45,294 nucleotides of DNA from Flammula alnicola (taxonomy: Eukaryota; Basidiomycota; Agaricomycetes; Agaricales; Strophariaceae): assembly GCA_015499995.1 (NCBI GenBank), contig JADNRV010000366.1, positions 1 through 45,294 of the forward strand, in the 5' to 3' direction. The notes beneath the pieces are model-generated. The model had not been told where the DNA came from and did no database searches. It saw nothing but the letters and a program-made list of their open reading frames with translations. The translations under genes were made by a program, and so were the position numbers. Shown piece after piece: positions 1-10,818 of this stretch. Each line of letters starts with the position of its first letter. The first letter of the stretch is position 1.

Positions 1-1045
1 CGCGGCATCGAAATACAGTCTATTGAACATAAAACGTAGATGTTATATGGATCTCCCGAAGTGGCCCATAACAAGCTGTTCATGCTAAGAATCGGCTGAT
101 TGTGGAACAGGTTTATGAACGCGACGACTTGATGAATTCCGTATAGTTGGACTTTGACAGAAGACGAGCGCCATCGTCATATACAGTGGCAGAAATGGAC
201 AAAGACCTCAAAGTGGAGGTTTCGACCACATGGTTCTCTGATATCTGATAACGAGGAAGGGTGTCACAAGAGTGCAGAGTCAGTGGTAGAACCAGCTGAT
301 GATGTCCATCATGTAACGTCCGAGGGAGCAAAGACCCAGGTATCTGAAGTTCCATGATTCTCCATGGTCGTTATCCACAGCACAGAGGCAAGGTTGAAAT
401 GGAACTTCGAGAGAGCTTTTTGACCTATTCAATTAGTGTTCAAATAATCAAACTAGGCATATTTGGGTGTCGCTGAAAAATAGTGAGTAATAGAATGCAT
501 CCAGGAGGGTACTGTGTAGCGCACCTCATAGCATCGTAATCGTCCGTTGTCCTCGAGCTCACTTGCCATTTGTTCCTTGGCACTTGCTTGGCGCAAGGAG
601 TGTCCCGACTGGCCTTGCGGAATTTCCGCTTTCCTATCACACAACTTGTGGAGCATAGCTGAAGCCTGACTATACGAGGAGCGTAATAATTGGTCGCTTG
701 ACTGGCAGAAGTTCTAGCACATCCGGGTCAATTTTTGAGTCGGTTGCTCCGGCCTTGCGCCCTTCCTGCTGGTTGACGGTCGACGTTCGAGTTGAAAACA
801 GTGCCGGTCACCTGACTCAAAGCCCACTTTTGAAATCCGAATCGGGACACCCGACTACCGAGGTCCGATACTACCGAGCACCCACTTCAAGCCGCCGCCA
901 CCATACGGTCCGGTACAGTAAGCATGACTGCCTAACCACATTCTCAACTCGAAAAGATTTGATCGAAATGCGCTTTTCATTCGGTACCTCTAATGACAAG
1001 CAACATATCATCTTAGTTTGAAAATTGGTCCCAATGCCAAAGAAA
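1..1045. other. No gene recognised
   Basis: Only short overlapping open frames of under about 140 codons occur here, on both strands. None shows a recognisable family, and I could not chain them through convincing splice sites. The stretch lies downstream of the 3' end of the metallophosphoesterase gene and probably holds its 3' UTR plus intergenic DNA or the end of a neighbour. Confidence 0.4.
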
Positions 1046-3961
1046 TTAGTTCCACGCAGACTGAGCAAACAATCCCAGGGCCTCGTTGGCCAAAATCGGG
1101 CTGTACGATTGAACGTCGGCGTTAGTGAAGACTTTGGCGCTCTGGACAGAGTTGAGGATTTGCAGGAGCTGGCTGGATATGAAGTCCACGAAGACGAGAT
1201 CGATGGGGGTATCCGTGGCTGGAACAGTCGGTGGAATAGATCCAATGAAATCTGGGGTAGAGAAGAACGGAAGAGGAGCATGGAGAACATCATCTCCTAC
1301 ACCTGGGCAGGACTGGGTAGCAAAGAAGCCGTCAATATTTGAATGAGGAACACGAAAGACACGCGCTTACATCAGTAGTCACGTATCCTAGAGTGAGGTT
1401 CGCAGCAGCACGTCTTGCAATCCCATCGTTCCTTTTGTCCATTTCCTCCAACCATTTCCTATAAACGGTATCGACATAACCCCGTCCATATTCGTGCTGT
1501 TCCCTTTCTTCCAACATAGCACGCCTCTCATTGGCACCTGCATTGTTGAGAGCAGGTAGGACGTCATTCGCGACATTGAAAGGCACGTTAGGGATAAACA
1601 AGAATGAGTCGGCGAACGGTGATGCTGTCAACTGGTCGTTCTTCGTGAATGGGCCAGCGTAGATATCGAATCGCTGAGAACCCGAGTTGGTAATCATGAT
1701 GTTGGGAATCGAGGCACGGGTATTGTTAATCGCGAGCGCGACGGGGACAGCCTTGAAATGAGATCAGAAATACGTCGGAAACGTAGTGAAAAATGCCAAC
1801 ATTTTCGATGAAGAGAGACAAAAGCGAGTCGTTTGACGGGTATGGTGCCCTGATAAAAATGAGCCAAGTTTGTTGAAGAAATCAAAGAAATATGGCCTGG
1901 CTCACTGGTCAATAGTGAAGTCGTGCGGAGCTGTCCCAAATTGGAACGACAGATCGAAATTCTTCGCGAGGTTATTTAAACCCTGGGTGATGACTTTGCC
2001 CTCCTGGGTATCGAAATTGAAGCTATTCCTCTGGGCATGGAACTGCGATAACCATTAGAGTGGTTCATCAGATTTAGAAGGCAAAACAGGAAATACCTCG
2101 TAAGTGACGCGGTTGGGATCCAAGTATCTGCGACTGAAAGTAATGTTGCTCTTGCTTCCTTTCTTGTCGAGATTGGCACCTATCTTCTAGATAAGTTTGA
2201 AGCAAACGGGCCATTTAATAGCAATTACATACTCAGCCAACCTATAGCGGAGGCTCATGGTCAGCACGGAGTAGTTTTGCCTATAATTATGATTCAACTC
2301 ACCAACTGTTTCCATGTATCGTCCACTTTCCAATGACATGGAACGGCCGTCAAGTTGGACTGAAACGAAACATTCTTAGACCGGAGGTGCGCTTTCGAGA
2401 ATTACAATACATACGACAATCACGGATATGGGTGTGACCTATCCATAGGAGAAAGATAGTTAATTGAATGTAACAATCATTCTAATCATAAAGAGTGCCT
2501 ACCTCCAAGAATCAAGATTGGCGTCAGAGGGTGAACAGCGCGGACGGCGTTGAAAACGAGAGGCCCTTGGAAAACATCCAGTTCATATCTTATCGATTGT
2601 CATGATACTGGATTAAACTCACAATCGTCGCGGGCAACTGGCATGTGCCTATATAAGAACCGCCTCGTCAAGAATATGCTCGTATACCAAAGTGAAAGCC
2701 ACCTACCCAACGAGCAAGAAAAAGTCAGGCTCCTCTTTGATAGCATCAGCGAACTAGGGACCGGTAAGCATGGACGGAAAAGGACATGATATTCTGAGAC
2801 ATACCCAAGCTTCCTTGACCATGTTTTCGACTTTTTGCACAGTTGTATTGTGGTCGTTACCTGTAAAGTCATAAAGGACACCTAAGGATGTGACTTTTTT
2901 CCCTCTAAAGTGTGATAAACGCGTTAGAAATCAAAGTTGAGCAGAAGTTGAACGGTTTTACTTTCTGGTTTTGAATTTCGCGAAGCGGTCTGCGAGTTGT
3001 ATCAGCATTTGGTTCAAAATAAGTGAAATAGCAATTGCACCTCCAACAGGCACATTGACGACTTCTCCTTTCTCGTTGAGAAGGGTAATATTCACGTTGG
3101 AAGAAAGGTATCGACCATTGAACGCAGGAGCAAAGTTTTGGTGCCTAGAAGCATCAATTAGTTGGAATCTCACTGAAATGTACCAGAAGAATGAACTTAC
3201 ATGTCAAGCGTGTTGGCATAAATATATAACTCGTGGCTAAGGCACTTTCCATGAGATGAAAATTAAAGAATACAGGCATCAACCACTCACTTCCCGATAG
3301 CCATGATATCATACGGGAGTTTCTTGATGAATTGATTGGCCTAAGAATATCGTATGTCAGATGATTGAATAGAGCGCTTGTCTGACTCAATGCGCACGTC
3401 ATGAGCGTCAATTCCACCAGCAGGGAATCCATCGGTCAATCCAGTACCTATGTATGCTCCAATTAGACATAATCCAATAATATCACCGACAGATTTCTCA
3501 CCATCGTGGAGGTCACCAGAGTCAACGAGCAAGAGGTCCACATCGCGTTCCTATGCCAAATTCAACACCTTGTCCTTAAAATTTCCCAAAGACACGCGTA
3601 CGATGGCTATCTCTTTCATGTGGGCCACGAAAGACGCGAAATCCCCAAAGTCACCACTGCCAATATGCAAGAGCTCCATTAGTATGACTATTTCCCACAG
3701 GTCAATAACGATAAGGACGCGCCTGTAATTGGGTTCAGGAAATGAGGTTTTTTGGTGTCCAAGGAGCCAACCATGGCTGTCCGTAGTATGAATAATGTTC
3801 ACGTCGCCCCATACCAAAGGACGCGTCGGCGGAGCTAATGGGACAGAGGGTATAGCTCTCCTTGAGTGATCATGTACGTGGCCGTCTTCGTGGTCTGGAC
3901 AACCCGAAACTGCAGAAAACGACCCAAGGAATCCAAGGACGAGGCTTGCTGTGAGCAACAT
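1046..3961 (-). CDS. Secreted/vacuolar metallophosphoesterase, YHR202W-like (5'-nucleotidase superfamily)
   Basis: A spliced gene with many short exons, roughly 600 aa in total. It starts at the ATG at 3961 with a hydrophobic signal peptide ([20 protein letters not shown]) followed by a His/Asp-rich stretch. The calcineurin-like metal motifs appear in order: HTTDSHGW in exon 1, DSGDLHDG in exon 3, GNHE created across an intron near 3240-3290, and GHTHIRDC near 2400-2440. After these comes the C-terminal 5'-nucleotidase-like half (for example [13 protein letters not shown], near 1640-1690) and a stop at 1046-1048. Exons 1-3 are 3723-3961, 3602-3656 and 3502-3550, with phases that agree. Intron 1 appears to be GC-AG. 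The gene order of motifs and the N-terminal signal match fungal proteins related to yeast YHR202W, a putative vacuolar phosphatase. The substrate is unknown. The last intron (phase 0) ends just before codons for SCPGVGDD. Confidence 0.85.
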
Positions 3962-4351
3962 TGTTGAGGAAGGGTGTCGCAGGGGAAACGTACAGCAAAC
4001 CAGCGGGTCAGTTTTATACTTTAGGAGTTGTTGATGACGCTCCTATATCGGCAGTCAAGAAGAGCACCTGGCGCAAGGTAAAAATAGATCGCGGAGGGTG
4101 GACGTTCGATGAACCATATGGTCTGTCAATTGCGGCCTGTCCCAGGACAGCGTAATCATGCCATTGCGATGTCAGACGGGAGAAGACAGACCGCATAGTT
4201 GCTCTTTATCGCATGCTGGTATTATGGGTACACGAGAGGTCCGAGAACTCCAAAATTCGCCACTGTCAGTGTGGCTCCGTATTTTCATCAATTGTCATCA
4301 AGATGGGGATGGAAGTTTCTCATGGGCATGGATTGCAAAGTAAAGTTGACT
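3962..4351. other. Intergenic, between two minus-strand genes
   Basis: A 390-bp gap between the start of the metallophosphoesterase gene and the stop of the NIF3-like gene. It must hold the promoter of the former and the 3' UTR of the latter. I see no coding frame with family character. Confidence 0.5.
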
Positions 4352-4852
4352 CTAAAAGTTTTCGAGCTTATAAACATCATAGGCGACCTCTTCATAAGGA
4401 TGGACCTGAAACAAAAATTAATATCAGGGTCCTTCTCACTTCGCGTGAGGCAAAGCTATATTCAACACGCACGTTCTTGAGCTCCTTGATCGCTCGTCTG
4501 AGTTCCTCATGCTCTCCCTTGTCATTGACAACCAATTCCACTCTATCTTCCTCGACGAACTCCAGCTGACCAACGGCCCCAATAACAGGATTAGCCGACG
4601 CCTTGGGCATGAACTGGCCTAAAACGAAGATCAAGGCGCCACGTAGAGCAGCGAAGGCTCTTTCTATATCCATTCAGTAGCACGATTTAAACAAGACTCC
4701 TGCTGACCAGTTCCCCGAGTGATGAACGCGCAATGCTCGTAGTTCCCAATCTTACCGAGCTCTTCGGGGAATTTGCGAAAAAGATGGCCGAGAATAGTTT
4801 TCGTGCTATCCTTTGGGGCAAAGAAAACCAGTTTAAAACGAGATAATGCCAT
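4352..4852 (-). CDS. NIF3/YqfO-like small protein (NIF3 insert-domain, CutA-like fold)
   Basis: Three exons, 4708-4852, 4440-4618 and 4352-4405, join in frame to 125 codons plus stop. The protein begins MALSRFKLVFFAPKDS, continues with IGNYEHCAF and GTGQF, then ASANPVIGAVGQLEFVEE, and ends VHPYEEVAYDVYKLENF. The sequence signatures GNYEHCAF, G-T-G-Q-F and HPYEEVAYDV are those of the small domain inserted in bacterial NIF3/YqfO proteins, which also occurs as a free-standing protein of about 100-130 aa in fungi and bacteria. Biochemical role is not established; GTP cyclohydrolase or metal-linked functions have been discussed for NIF3 relatives. The last intron is only 34 bp (4406-4439), close to the minimum for fungi, but has a good CTGAT branch and TTTCAG acceptor. 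It is transcribed divergently from the zeta-COP gene. Confidence 0.88.
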
Positions 4853-5055
4853 TATAATGAGAAATAAGAAAGAGATCGCAATATGGTCAACGGCGTCCAA
4901 GTTGAACAGAGTCCGGACCCGGACTATCCGAACTCCGACGCCGACAATTCTTGCCGCCCACTTCCACCTCGACGTAGCTCGACGTGTACAAGGTACGTTG
5001 TCATCACCGAATCTCCAATACTGCACCGCTAACCCTTAACAAACCTTTTGAGAAG
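4853..5055. promoter_or_regulatory. Bidirectional promoter, NIF3-like / zeta-COP
   Basis: Only 203 bp separate the two divergent start codons (4852 on minus, 5056 on plus), so both core promoters and both 5' UTRs must lie here. The stretch contains a repeated GGACCCGGACTATCCG / CCGACGCCGAC GC-rich block near 4914-4945. No TATA box is obvious. Confidence 0.55.
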
Positions 5056-5754
5056 ATGAACTTGTCTCTATACAGTGTCCAGGCGTTCGTCGTCCTCGAT
5101 ACCGAGGGCAATCGTGTCCTCGCCAAATACTACCGATCCAAAAGCCACCCACAAGGCGAATCGAAGGAGCTGCTTGCACTGAAAGACCAAAAAGCTTTCG
5201 AGAAGGGTCTATGGCAGAAAACAAAGAAAGCAGGAGGTGCGTTTGTTGTCCTTCCAATCCGCAGAGTGATAGTTAATCTAATGTGTACACTCTACGCGTG
5301 CCGTTGCTCACAGGCGACATCATTTTATACGACTCACATCTGGTGGTCTATAAACACTCTTTAGACCTCATTCTCTACTTCATCGCTGGACCGACGGAGA
5401 ACGAGATCATGCTTTATTCAGCACTCACCTCTCTCACGGACGCTTTGACGATGCTCCTACGGAACTCCTTGGAGAAGCGCGGCGTTTTGGAAAACCTGGA
5501 CTTGGTATTGCTTTGCTTGGACGAGACGATAGACGACGGGTATGCATGCACTTTATTATGTATTAGGACGCTTCTAACGCCTACAATGACAATAATAATG
5601 CAGAATCATCGTCGACACCGATCCGGCAGCCATTGCATCGAGAGTCAGCCGACCACGGCCAGATACGACAGAGATCGTCATCAACGAGCAGACGATCATG
5701 AGTGCATACCAGACAGTAAAGGAGAAGATGCAACAGAGAATAGGGCAGCTATGA
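5056..5754 (+). CDS. RET3: Coatomer zeta subunit (zeta-COP)
   Basis: Three exons, 5056-5236, 5314-5539 and 5604-5754, join in frame to 185 aa plus TGA, close to the 189 aa of yeast Ret3. The protein starts MNLSLYSVQAFVVLDTEGNR, contains AKYY, the conserved GDIILYDSHLVVYKH block, and FIAGPTENEIMLYSALTSL, then ENLDLVLLCLDETIDDG and the C-terminal IIVDTDPAAIASRV. It is a longin-fold subunit of the COPI coat, pairing with gamma-COP in the F-subcomplex and acting in Golgi-to-ER retrograde transport. Both introns have standard ends (GTGCGT..CACAG and GTATGC..TGCAG). An LTR retrotransposon is inserted 37 bp past the stop codon, so the native 3' UTR and polyadenylation region are separated from the gene. 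Confidence 0.93.
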
Positions 5755-5791
5755 TTGGTCTGTCGTCCCTTATACGTTCTTACATGTTCGC
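5755..5791. other. RET3 3' flank and left target-site duplication
   Basis: The 37 bp between the RET3 stop and the retrotransposon end with TTCGC (5787-5791). The same five bases follow the other LTR at 11463-11467. Confidence 0.9.
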
Positions 5792-6024
5792 TGGAAGCCG
5801 GCGTGATGTCGGCAACACTAAGTCAACCAGAGAGACGGGACACGGAAGTGAGGCTTCGTGCTCGTAGTCAGACGTAAAGATATAATACAGTGAATAGAAG
5901 AATGCTCACCTTCGTGCTCGTAGTCAGACGTAAAGAGCACGAAGGTGTGGATGAAAAAATGTATATAAGGTTCGCGGTCATGTGACCACGATGTTTGTGT
6001 GTGTCGTGAGCCGCCAGGCTTACA
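5792..6024 (-). repeat. 3' LTR of the chromovirus
   Basis: 233 bp, identical to 11230-11462. On the sense strand it begins TGTAAGCC and ends GGCTTCCA. It contains a TATATA promoter-like motif near 5961-5968, two direct copies of a 26-27 bp unit (core TTCGTGCTCGTAGTCAGACG) and a perfect hairpin: 13-bp arms at 5907-5919 and 5935-5947 around a 15-nt loop. Confidence 0.95.
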
Positions 6025-6038
6025 CTCCTCCCCCCTCT
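6025..6038 (-). promoter_or_regulatory. Polypurine tract (plus-strand primer)
   Basis: On the sense strand AGAGGGGGGAGGAG lies directly against the TG of the 3' LTR. This is the expected place and composition of the RNase H-resistant primer used for second-strand synthesis. Confidence 0.85.
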
Positions 6039-6180
6039 GAAAAAATCCCTGGAGTTCCACGAAGAGCCTAGCGGTAGCGTGAAGCTGGGTGCAGCTGTGA
6101 GTCAAAAATCGGAGAAAAAAGGAAGAAATGGTGAGTGTATGTATTGTCCGGTTGTTGGGCGCTTAATTGCTGATGGACGC

Positions 6181-9100
6181 CTATCCCTCGAGCAGTGTTC
6201 CCTGCTCGCGTTCCCACACATCCAAGGCTTCGTTGTCTGCGAGTTCACTGCCTGGGAGCCACTCATCGTGCTCTTTGCCATAGCCGATCCAGCGCACTAG
6301 GTATTGTTTGCCCCGGCCACGGACACGCTCGTCGACGATCTTGTCGATCATCACCTCCTCGTTGCCGTCCTCCGTTACAACAATGCCGGGTTTGGGGAGC
6401 TCGCGATCTGGGAATGCCTCGGCGTCATTGGGGTGAAACGGCTTGAGTAGTTTCGCGTGGAATCCGGGATAGGTCTTCGGGTTGTTGGGTAGACGCAGCG
6501 TGTACAGCGACTTGGCTGAGTTCGCTTTCACCACGACGTAAGGGCCGTCAAAGCGGGGCATGAACTTCGCCACCCGCTTGTCATTTGCACGCTTGTAGTT
6601 GCGTCGGCGATTTTCTGTGGAGAGCATCACCAGATCCCCGACTTTGTAGTGAATCTCGGGCGCGCGGTGCACATTCGCGTGGTATGCCTGTCTGACCTTC
6701 GCCGCTGTGAGCGAGTCCTGCGCCTGTTGAACATCGGTCTTGAGTTTCTCTATGACCTCATGGGCGGTGATGCGAGGCTGCGATGCACCATCTTCCAGTG
6801 GCGCGATGGGTGGGATGACACGCGGGGATCGTCCTGTCTTGAGCTGGAAAGGGGAAAATCCAGTGGATGCGTTCTCGGTGTTCATGATGGCAAAGCGGAC
6901 CCGCTTGAGTGTCTTCAACCATCCTTTCTGGTTCACATCGACATGGTACCGGATAGCCTGAGCGACAGTCTTGTTTGTGCGCTCGCTGGTGCCATCCGTC
7001 TCAGGATGATAGGATGAGGACATCTTGAGTCTGATCCCCGTGAGCTTGCATAGTTCGGTCCAAACCTCTGAGGTGAAGAGGGCGTCGCGGTCACAGACAA
7101 GCTGCTTCATGAGGCCGTTCTCGCAGTACCACTCATTGAAGAGTACTAGTGCGGTCTCGGCGGCAGTGAAATCAGAGCGGACGGGGACGATTTGTACGTC
7201 CGCGCCCATGGCGTCTGTGATCGTCAGCACCATGTCGAAGCCGTCTTCCATGGGGAGTGGGCCCACGAAGTCGAGTGCCACGGTCTCAAAACGACCATCA
7301 GGGACAGGGAGGGGGTGTAAAGGCCCGGGTGCCTTGGATGTGCGTGCCTTGTTGCGTTGACATTCGACGCATGAGGGGATATAGCTGTCCTCGAGGTCGC
7401 GACGCATATTGGGCCAGTAGAATGAGGGATGAAGGGCCGAGTAGCTTTTGTCGAAGCCAAAATGCCCCAGCACGTCATGTGCGAGGTGATACAAGGTCTC
7501 GCGGACCTTCCGATCTTTGGGAATAAGGAGTCGGCTGCCCACATAAATTAGGCCATGGCGTTCAGTGGTTCCAACTGTGCTGCCCGCCTTTATGCCGTCG
7601 AGTGTCTGCTTTGCGAACTCGTCGGTCAGGTAACCCGCCTTGATGCGCTCAATGAAATCGGTGTCAGCAGATATGTCGAGGATTGCGGCGACAGACGGTT
7701 TGCGTGGCGGTGGTGAGCGGGTGTATGCCAGGGCACAGGCGGCAAACATTGCAGATGGTGTGTCATCAGGCATGCGTGAGAGGGCGTCGGCGGCAGAGTT
7801 ATCTTCACCGCGGATGTACTTGATTTGAAAATCGAAGTCGGCGAGCGTGTCAGCCCAGCGTTTCTGCCGTGTAGACATGTCCTTCTGTGTCTGGAAAAAC
7901 TCCAGTGTGCGGTGGTCGGTGAAGACCTCGAATTTGGTTCCCAGGAGATCTGGGCGCCACTTCTTTAGCGCCTTGATGATGGCGAGAAGTTCTTTCTCAT
8001 GGGTGGGGTATGAGCGTTCCGCGCTGTTGAGTTGATATGAGTCATAGGCGACCGGGCGTGCGGTTTCCCATGTGTCGCCAAAGCTGAGTACTGCGCCAGT
8101 GCGACGATTGCTGGCGTCGGTGGTCACAAAGATTTTCTTGCCTGTGGTGTCGTCGTAATCCACTACTGTGAGACATTCCGTGCTGGTGACCAAGGCCTTG
8201 ATTGCCTCGAATGCACGCTGGTGCTCCTCTGTCCACAGTGGAAAAGCTTTGTCGGCCTCCTTGGTGGTGAGCGGCGTGAGGATGCTGGTAAATTCAGCCA
8301 GCCCGGGTAGAAATGAAGAGAGATAACGGGTGAGGCCGATAAATCCACGGACATTTGACGCTGTGGTGGGGATAGGCCAATTCACAACACGTTCACATTT
8401 CCTAGGATCAGCCTCAATGCCAGCCTCGGAAATGATGTGGCCGAGGAAGCTGATTTGGGGCTTGAGAAGCTCTGTCTTCTGTAGATTGCAAAAAATGCCC
8501 GCTTTTCGTAGGGCTGTGAATACCAGACGCAGGTGTTCGACGTGCTCGCGAATATTGTTCGACCAGATAATCACGTCGTCTAGGTAGGCGTGGCAGAAGA
8601 TTCCTAAGTATGGACGCAATGCATCTGTCATACGCCGCTGGTGTGTCGAGGGTGCGTTGCAGCCGCCCATGGGCATCACTGTCCACTCGTAAAGGCCCCA
8701 TGGAGTGCGTACCGCTGTCAGATGAATATCGTCCGGGTGAACCTTCGTCTGGAAGAATGCATTTGTCATGTCTAGCTTGCTGAATATCTTGCCTTTTCCA
8801 CAGTCCGAGAGGATGTCTGAGACCTTGGGCAAAGGGAAATTGTCGCGTACTGTATTGGAATTGAGCTCGCGGTAGTCATTGACCCATCGTCCTAGGACAC
8901 TCGTGTCTGGGAGACCATTCTTGAATTTTGGGATGACGAAACATGGGGAGGCATGTTCTGACGATGATGGGCGTAAGCGTCCTGCAGCGAGATGAAGGTC
9001 AAGCAGTTCACGATGCTGCTGATTGTGTTTCTTTGCGGCGGTGTAACCACGCCCGCGGACGACCTTGTCCTTGTCAATGAGTCGAATGCGGTGGTAGATG

Positions 9101-10818
9101 TGGTCAGGCATGTCTGCGAAATCAGGCAGGCGAGTTGGAAACATATCTGCGAACTCAATGCGCACTTTCCGTTCTGCCTCCTCGCGCTCTTGTTCAAATG
9201 AAAGTACGTCGATGCGGCGGCGCACGGCCGCCACCATCTTGCGTGTAAATTTGCTGGCGTCAAGACGTGCTGGAGGCGCGCTCTCGAATGAGATGCCAGC
9301 GGGCACCTTTGGAATGCGTGGCTTTGGTGGTGTCGGTGGTGGGATTTTATATCGGGGCTGCCGCACACGGACAGGTAGCAAGGGGTGGGCCAAATTGTAG
9401 CCCGTGTCTCTTACATAGATAGTGCGAAGTGCCATGTCAAGGACGAGGTTCTCGCGAGTGAGGAAAGGGATTCCGAGTAATATAGGTACAGGTAGTCCCA
9501 CTGTGACTTTAGCTAGGTGTACACCCGAACTCCAAGTTCCCTGCCCTGATGTAACTTCCAACCGCACATATTCCTTGCTTCGCATTGGCGCTCCCAACAA
9601 CGTCGAGAGGTTGTCCTCGACTTTCGGTAGCGGGTAGCGGCGCAGGCCGAGCTGGGTGACCAACTCGTCGCTGATTACTGTGGAGGGACAGCCAGGGTCA
9701 GGAAGGGCTTTCACGGAGAGGGGGTTGAACGAGGAGATCGCCGGGCCCGTGACACCAAGGGTGACGAGGACGTGCGGCATAGTGAAGGGGTATGTGCGTA
9801 CCTCTTGGTCTGTGTCATCATCATAATCCAGCTCGTCGTCGGCGTCGATGTCATAAGGGACGAACGCCGCGGCGACAGGGAGGCGGGACGAGGATGCGAC
9901 AGGTGCGACCACAGCTGGCCTTGCAGCGAGCGCGGCGGCCTGTGTAAGCGGGACATAGGTGGCACCGTCACGACGGATGGTGCACGCAGCAGACTGGTGG
10001 TCAGCGTACGGCGTACGGCAACGGAAACACCCCTTGTGCTCGATGAGGAGCGCTTTTTCAGCAGCGTCCAGCTTAGGCATCGCGCCGGCACTGTTCGTAC
10101 GAGGGGTGGTCGACACGCGAGGGGTGGCTGACGTGCCTGGGGTGGCAGGCGCGATACGCGAGAGGAGGGGGATGGGGTTTCCTCGCGCGTCTGAGAGCAG
10201 AGTGACACGCGTTGCCCGACGGGCAAGAAAGCGTGCCTCGAGGGTCTCGTTGACCACAAGCTGTTGTTGACGGAGGTCGAGGTCGATGATGTTGACCTGG
10301 GATGTCCACGCGACATAGGTAGTGGAGGCGGGGATGGCTTTCCTAGCAAGGGCGGCGGACAAGGCCGGCCTTGCATTGGCCTCGAGGTGGTTGCGTAGTG
10401 CATCCTCCGACAGCGCGAAGGTGGGGGCAGATGCAGTGAGCAACGCATTTTTGTTTTCCAGCTCTGTCTGCCAGTAGCGGAAAGTGAGTGTCTCGGGCTG
10501 ACGGGCAGAGAGAAGAGCAGCACGGGCGGCATACGCCCAGTCGCGATCGAGGACGAGCTCGCCAAGCTCGACCATGTATTCGTCGAGCGTTAGCTTGTCG
10601 AGACGCTTCTCGTTGACGCGGTACCACTCCTGCAGCCGCGGCTCCGACATGGCGTCACCGATGAACGACACGACCTCGGTGTTGGGGTCTTTGCCAGACA
10701 TTTTCGCGAAGCGTTTGCACGCATGGTGCCATTCCTGGAAAACGGCGGGGGTGATCTCTCCAAGGCCCAAGAGCGGGCACTTGTCTAGCTTGGCGACGAT
10801 GATTTTGGCGATGGCCAT
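6181..10818 (-). CDS. Gag-Pol polyprotein of Ty3/Gypsy chromovirus
   Basis: An uninterrupted frame of 1545 aa from the first true ATG (10818, MAIAKIIVAK) to TAG at 6181-6183. The frame stays open about 390 nt further upstream without an ATG. Order of domains: capsid-like gag (about 1-250), a CX2CX6HX4C knuckle (264-279), retropepsin-like protease with DPG at 374-376 where D[ST]G is usual, reverse transcriptase (about 625-830, AYLDDVII with YLDD at 745-748), RNase H (about 895-1010, TTDAS), integrase with an HHCC zinc domain (about 1110-1150) and catalytic D1183, D1243 and E1279 (spacing 35), and a C-terminal chromodomain (about 1490-1540, QYLVRWIGYGKEHDEWLP). Gag and Pol are fused without a frameshift or stop. 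The chromodomain presumably directs integration to marked chromatin. Nothing in the frame looks broken, except that the DPG protease motif is atypical. Confidence 0.96.
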   Translation of the reverse strand: MAIAKIIVAKLDKCPLLGLGEITPAVFQEWHHACKRFAKMSGKDPNTEVVSFIGDAMSEPRLQEWYRVNEKRLDKLTLDEYMVELGELVLDRDWAYAARAALLSARQPETLTFRYWQTELENKNALLTASAPTFALSEDALRNHLEANARPALSAALARKAIPASTTYVAWTSQVNIIDLDLRQQQLVVNETLEARFLARRATRVTLLSDARGNPIPLLSRIAPATPGTSATPRVSTTPRTNSAGAMPKLDAAEKALLIEHKGCFRCRTPYADHQSAACTIRRDGATYVPLTQAAALAARPAVVAPVASSSRLPVAAAFVPYDIDADDELDYDDDTDQEVRTYPFTMPHVLVTLGVTGPAISSFNPLSVKALPDPGCPSTVISDELVTQLGLRRYPLPKVEDNLSTLLGAPMRSKEYVRLEVTSGQGTWSSGVHLAKVTVGLPVPILLGIPFLTRENLVLDMALRTIYVRDTGYNLAHPLLPVRVRQPRYKIPPPTPPKPRIPKVPAGISFESAPPARLDASKFTRKMVAAVRRRIDVLSFEQEREEAERKVRIEFADMFPTRLPDFADMPDHIYHRIRLIDKDKVVRGRGYTAAKKHNQQHRELLDLHLAAGRLRPSSSEHASPCFVIPKFKNGLPDTSVLGRWVNDYRELNSNTVRDNFPLPKVSDILSDCGKGKIFSKLDMTNAFFQTKVHPDDIHLTAVRTPWGLYEWTVMPMGGCNAPSTHQRRMTDALRPYLGIFCHAYLDDVIIWSNNIREHVEHLRLVFTALRKAGIFCNLQKTELLKPQISFLGHIISEAGIEADPRKCERVVNWPIPTTASNVRGFIGLTRYLSSFLPGLAEFTSILTPLTTKEADKAFPLWTEEHQRAFEAIKALVTSTECLTVVDYDDTTGKKIFVTTDASNRRTGAVLSFGDTWETARPVAYDSYQLNSAERSYPTHEKELLAIIKALKKWRPDLLGTKFEVFTDHRTLEFFQTQKDMSTRQKRWADTLADFDFQIKYIRGEDNSAADALSRMPDDTPSAMFAACALAYTRSPPPRKPSVAAILDISADTDFIERIKAGYLTDEFAKQTLDGIKAGSTVGTTERHGLIYVGSRLLIPKDRKVRETLYHLAHDVLGHFGFDKSYSALHPSFYWPNMRRDLEDSYIPSCVECQRNKARTSKAPGPLHPLPVPDGRFETVALDFVGPLPMEDGFDMVLTITDAMGADVQIVPVRSDFTAAETALVLFNEWYCENGLMKQLVCDRDALFTSEVWTELCKLTGIRLKMSSSYHPETDGTSERTNKTVAQAIRYHVDVNQKGWLKTLKRVRFAIMNTENASTGFSPFQLKTGRSPRVIPPIAPLEDGASQPRITAHEVIEKLKTDVQQAQDSLTAAKVRQAYHANVHRAPEIHYKVGDLVMLSTENRRRNYKRANDKRVAKFMPRFDGPYVVVKANSAKSLYTLRLPNNPKTYPGFHAKLLKPFHPNDAEAFPDRELPKPGIVVTEDGNEEVMIDKIVDERVRGRGKQYLVRWIGYGKEHDEWLPGSELADNEALDVWEREQGTLLEG

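Noticed and set aside
8892..10627. Several minus-strand frames of 90-284 codons inside the retrotransposon
   Set aside because: They overlap the gag-pol frame in other phases and lack any family features.
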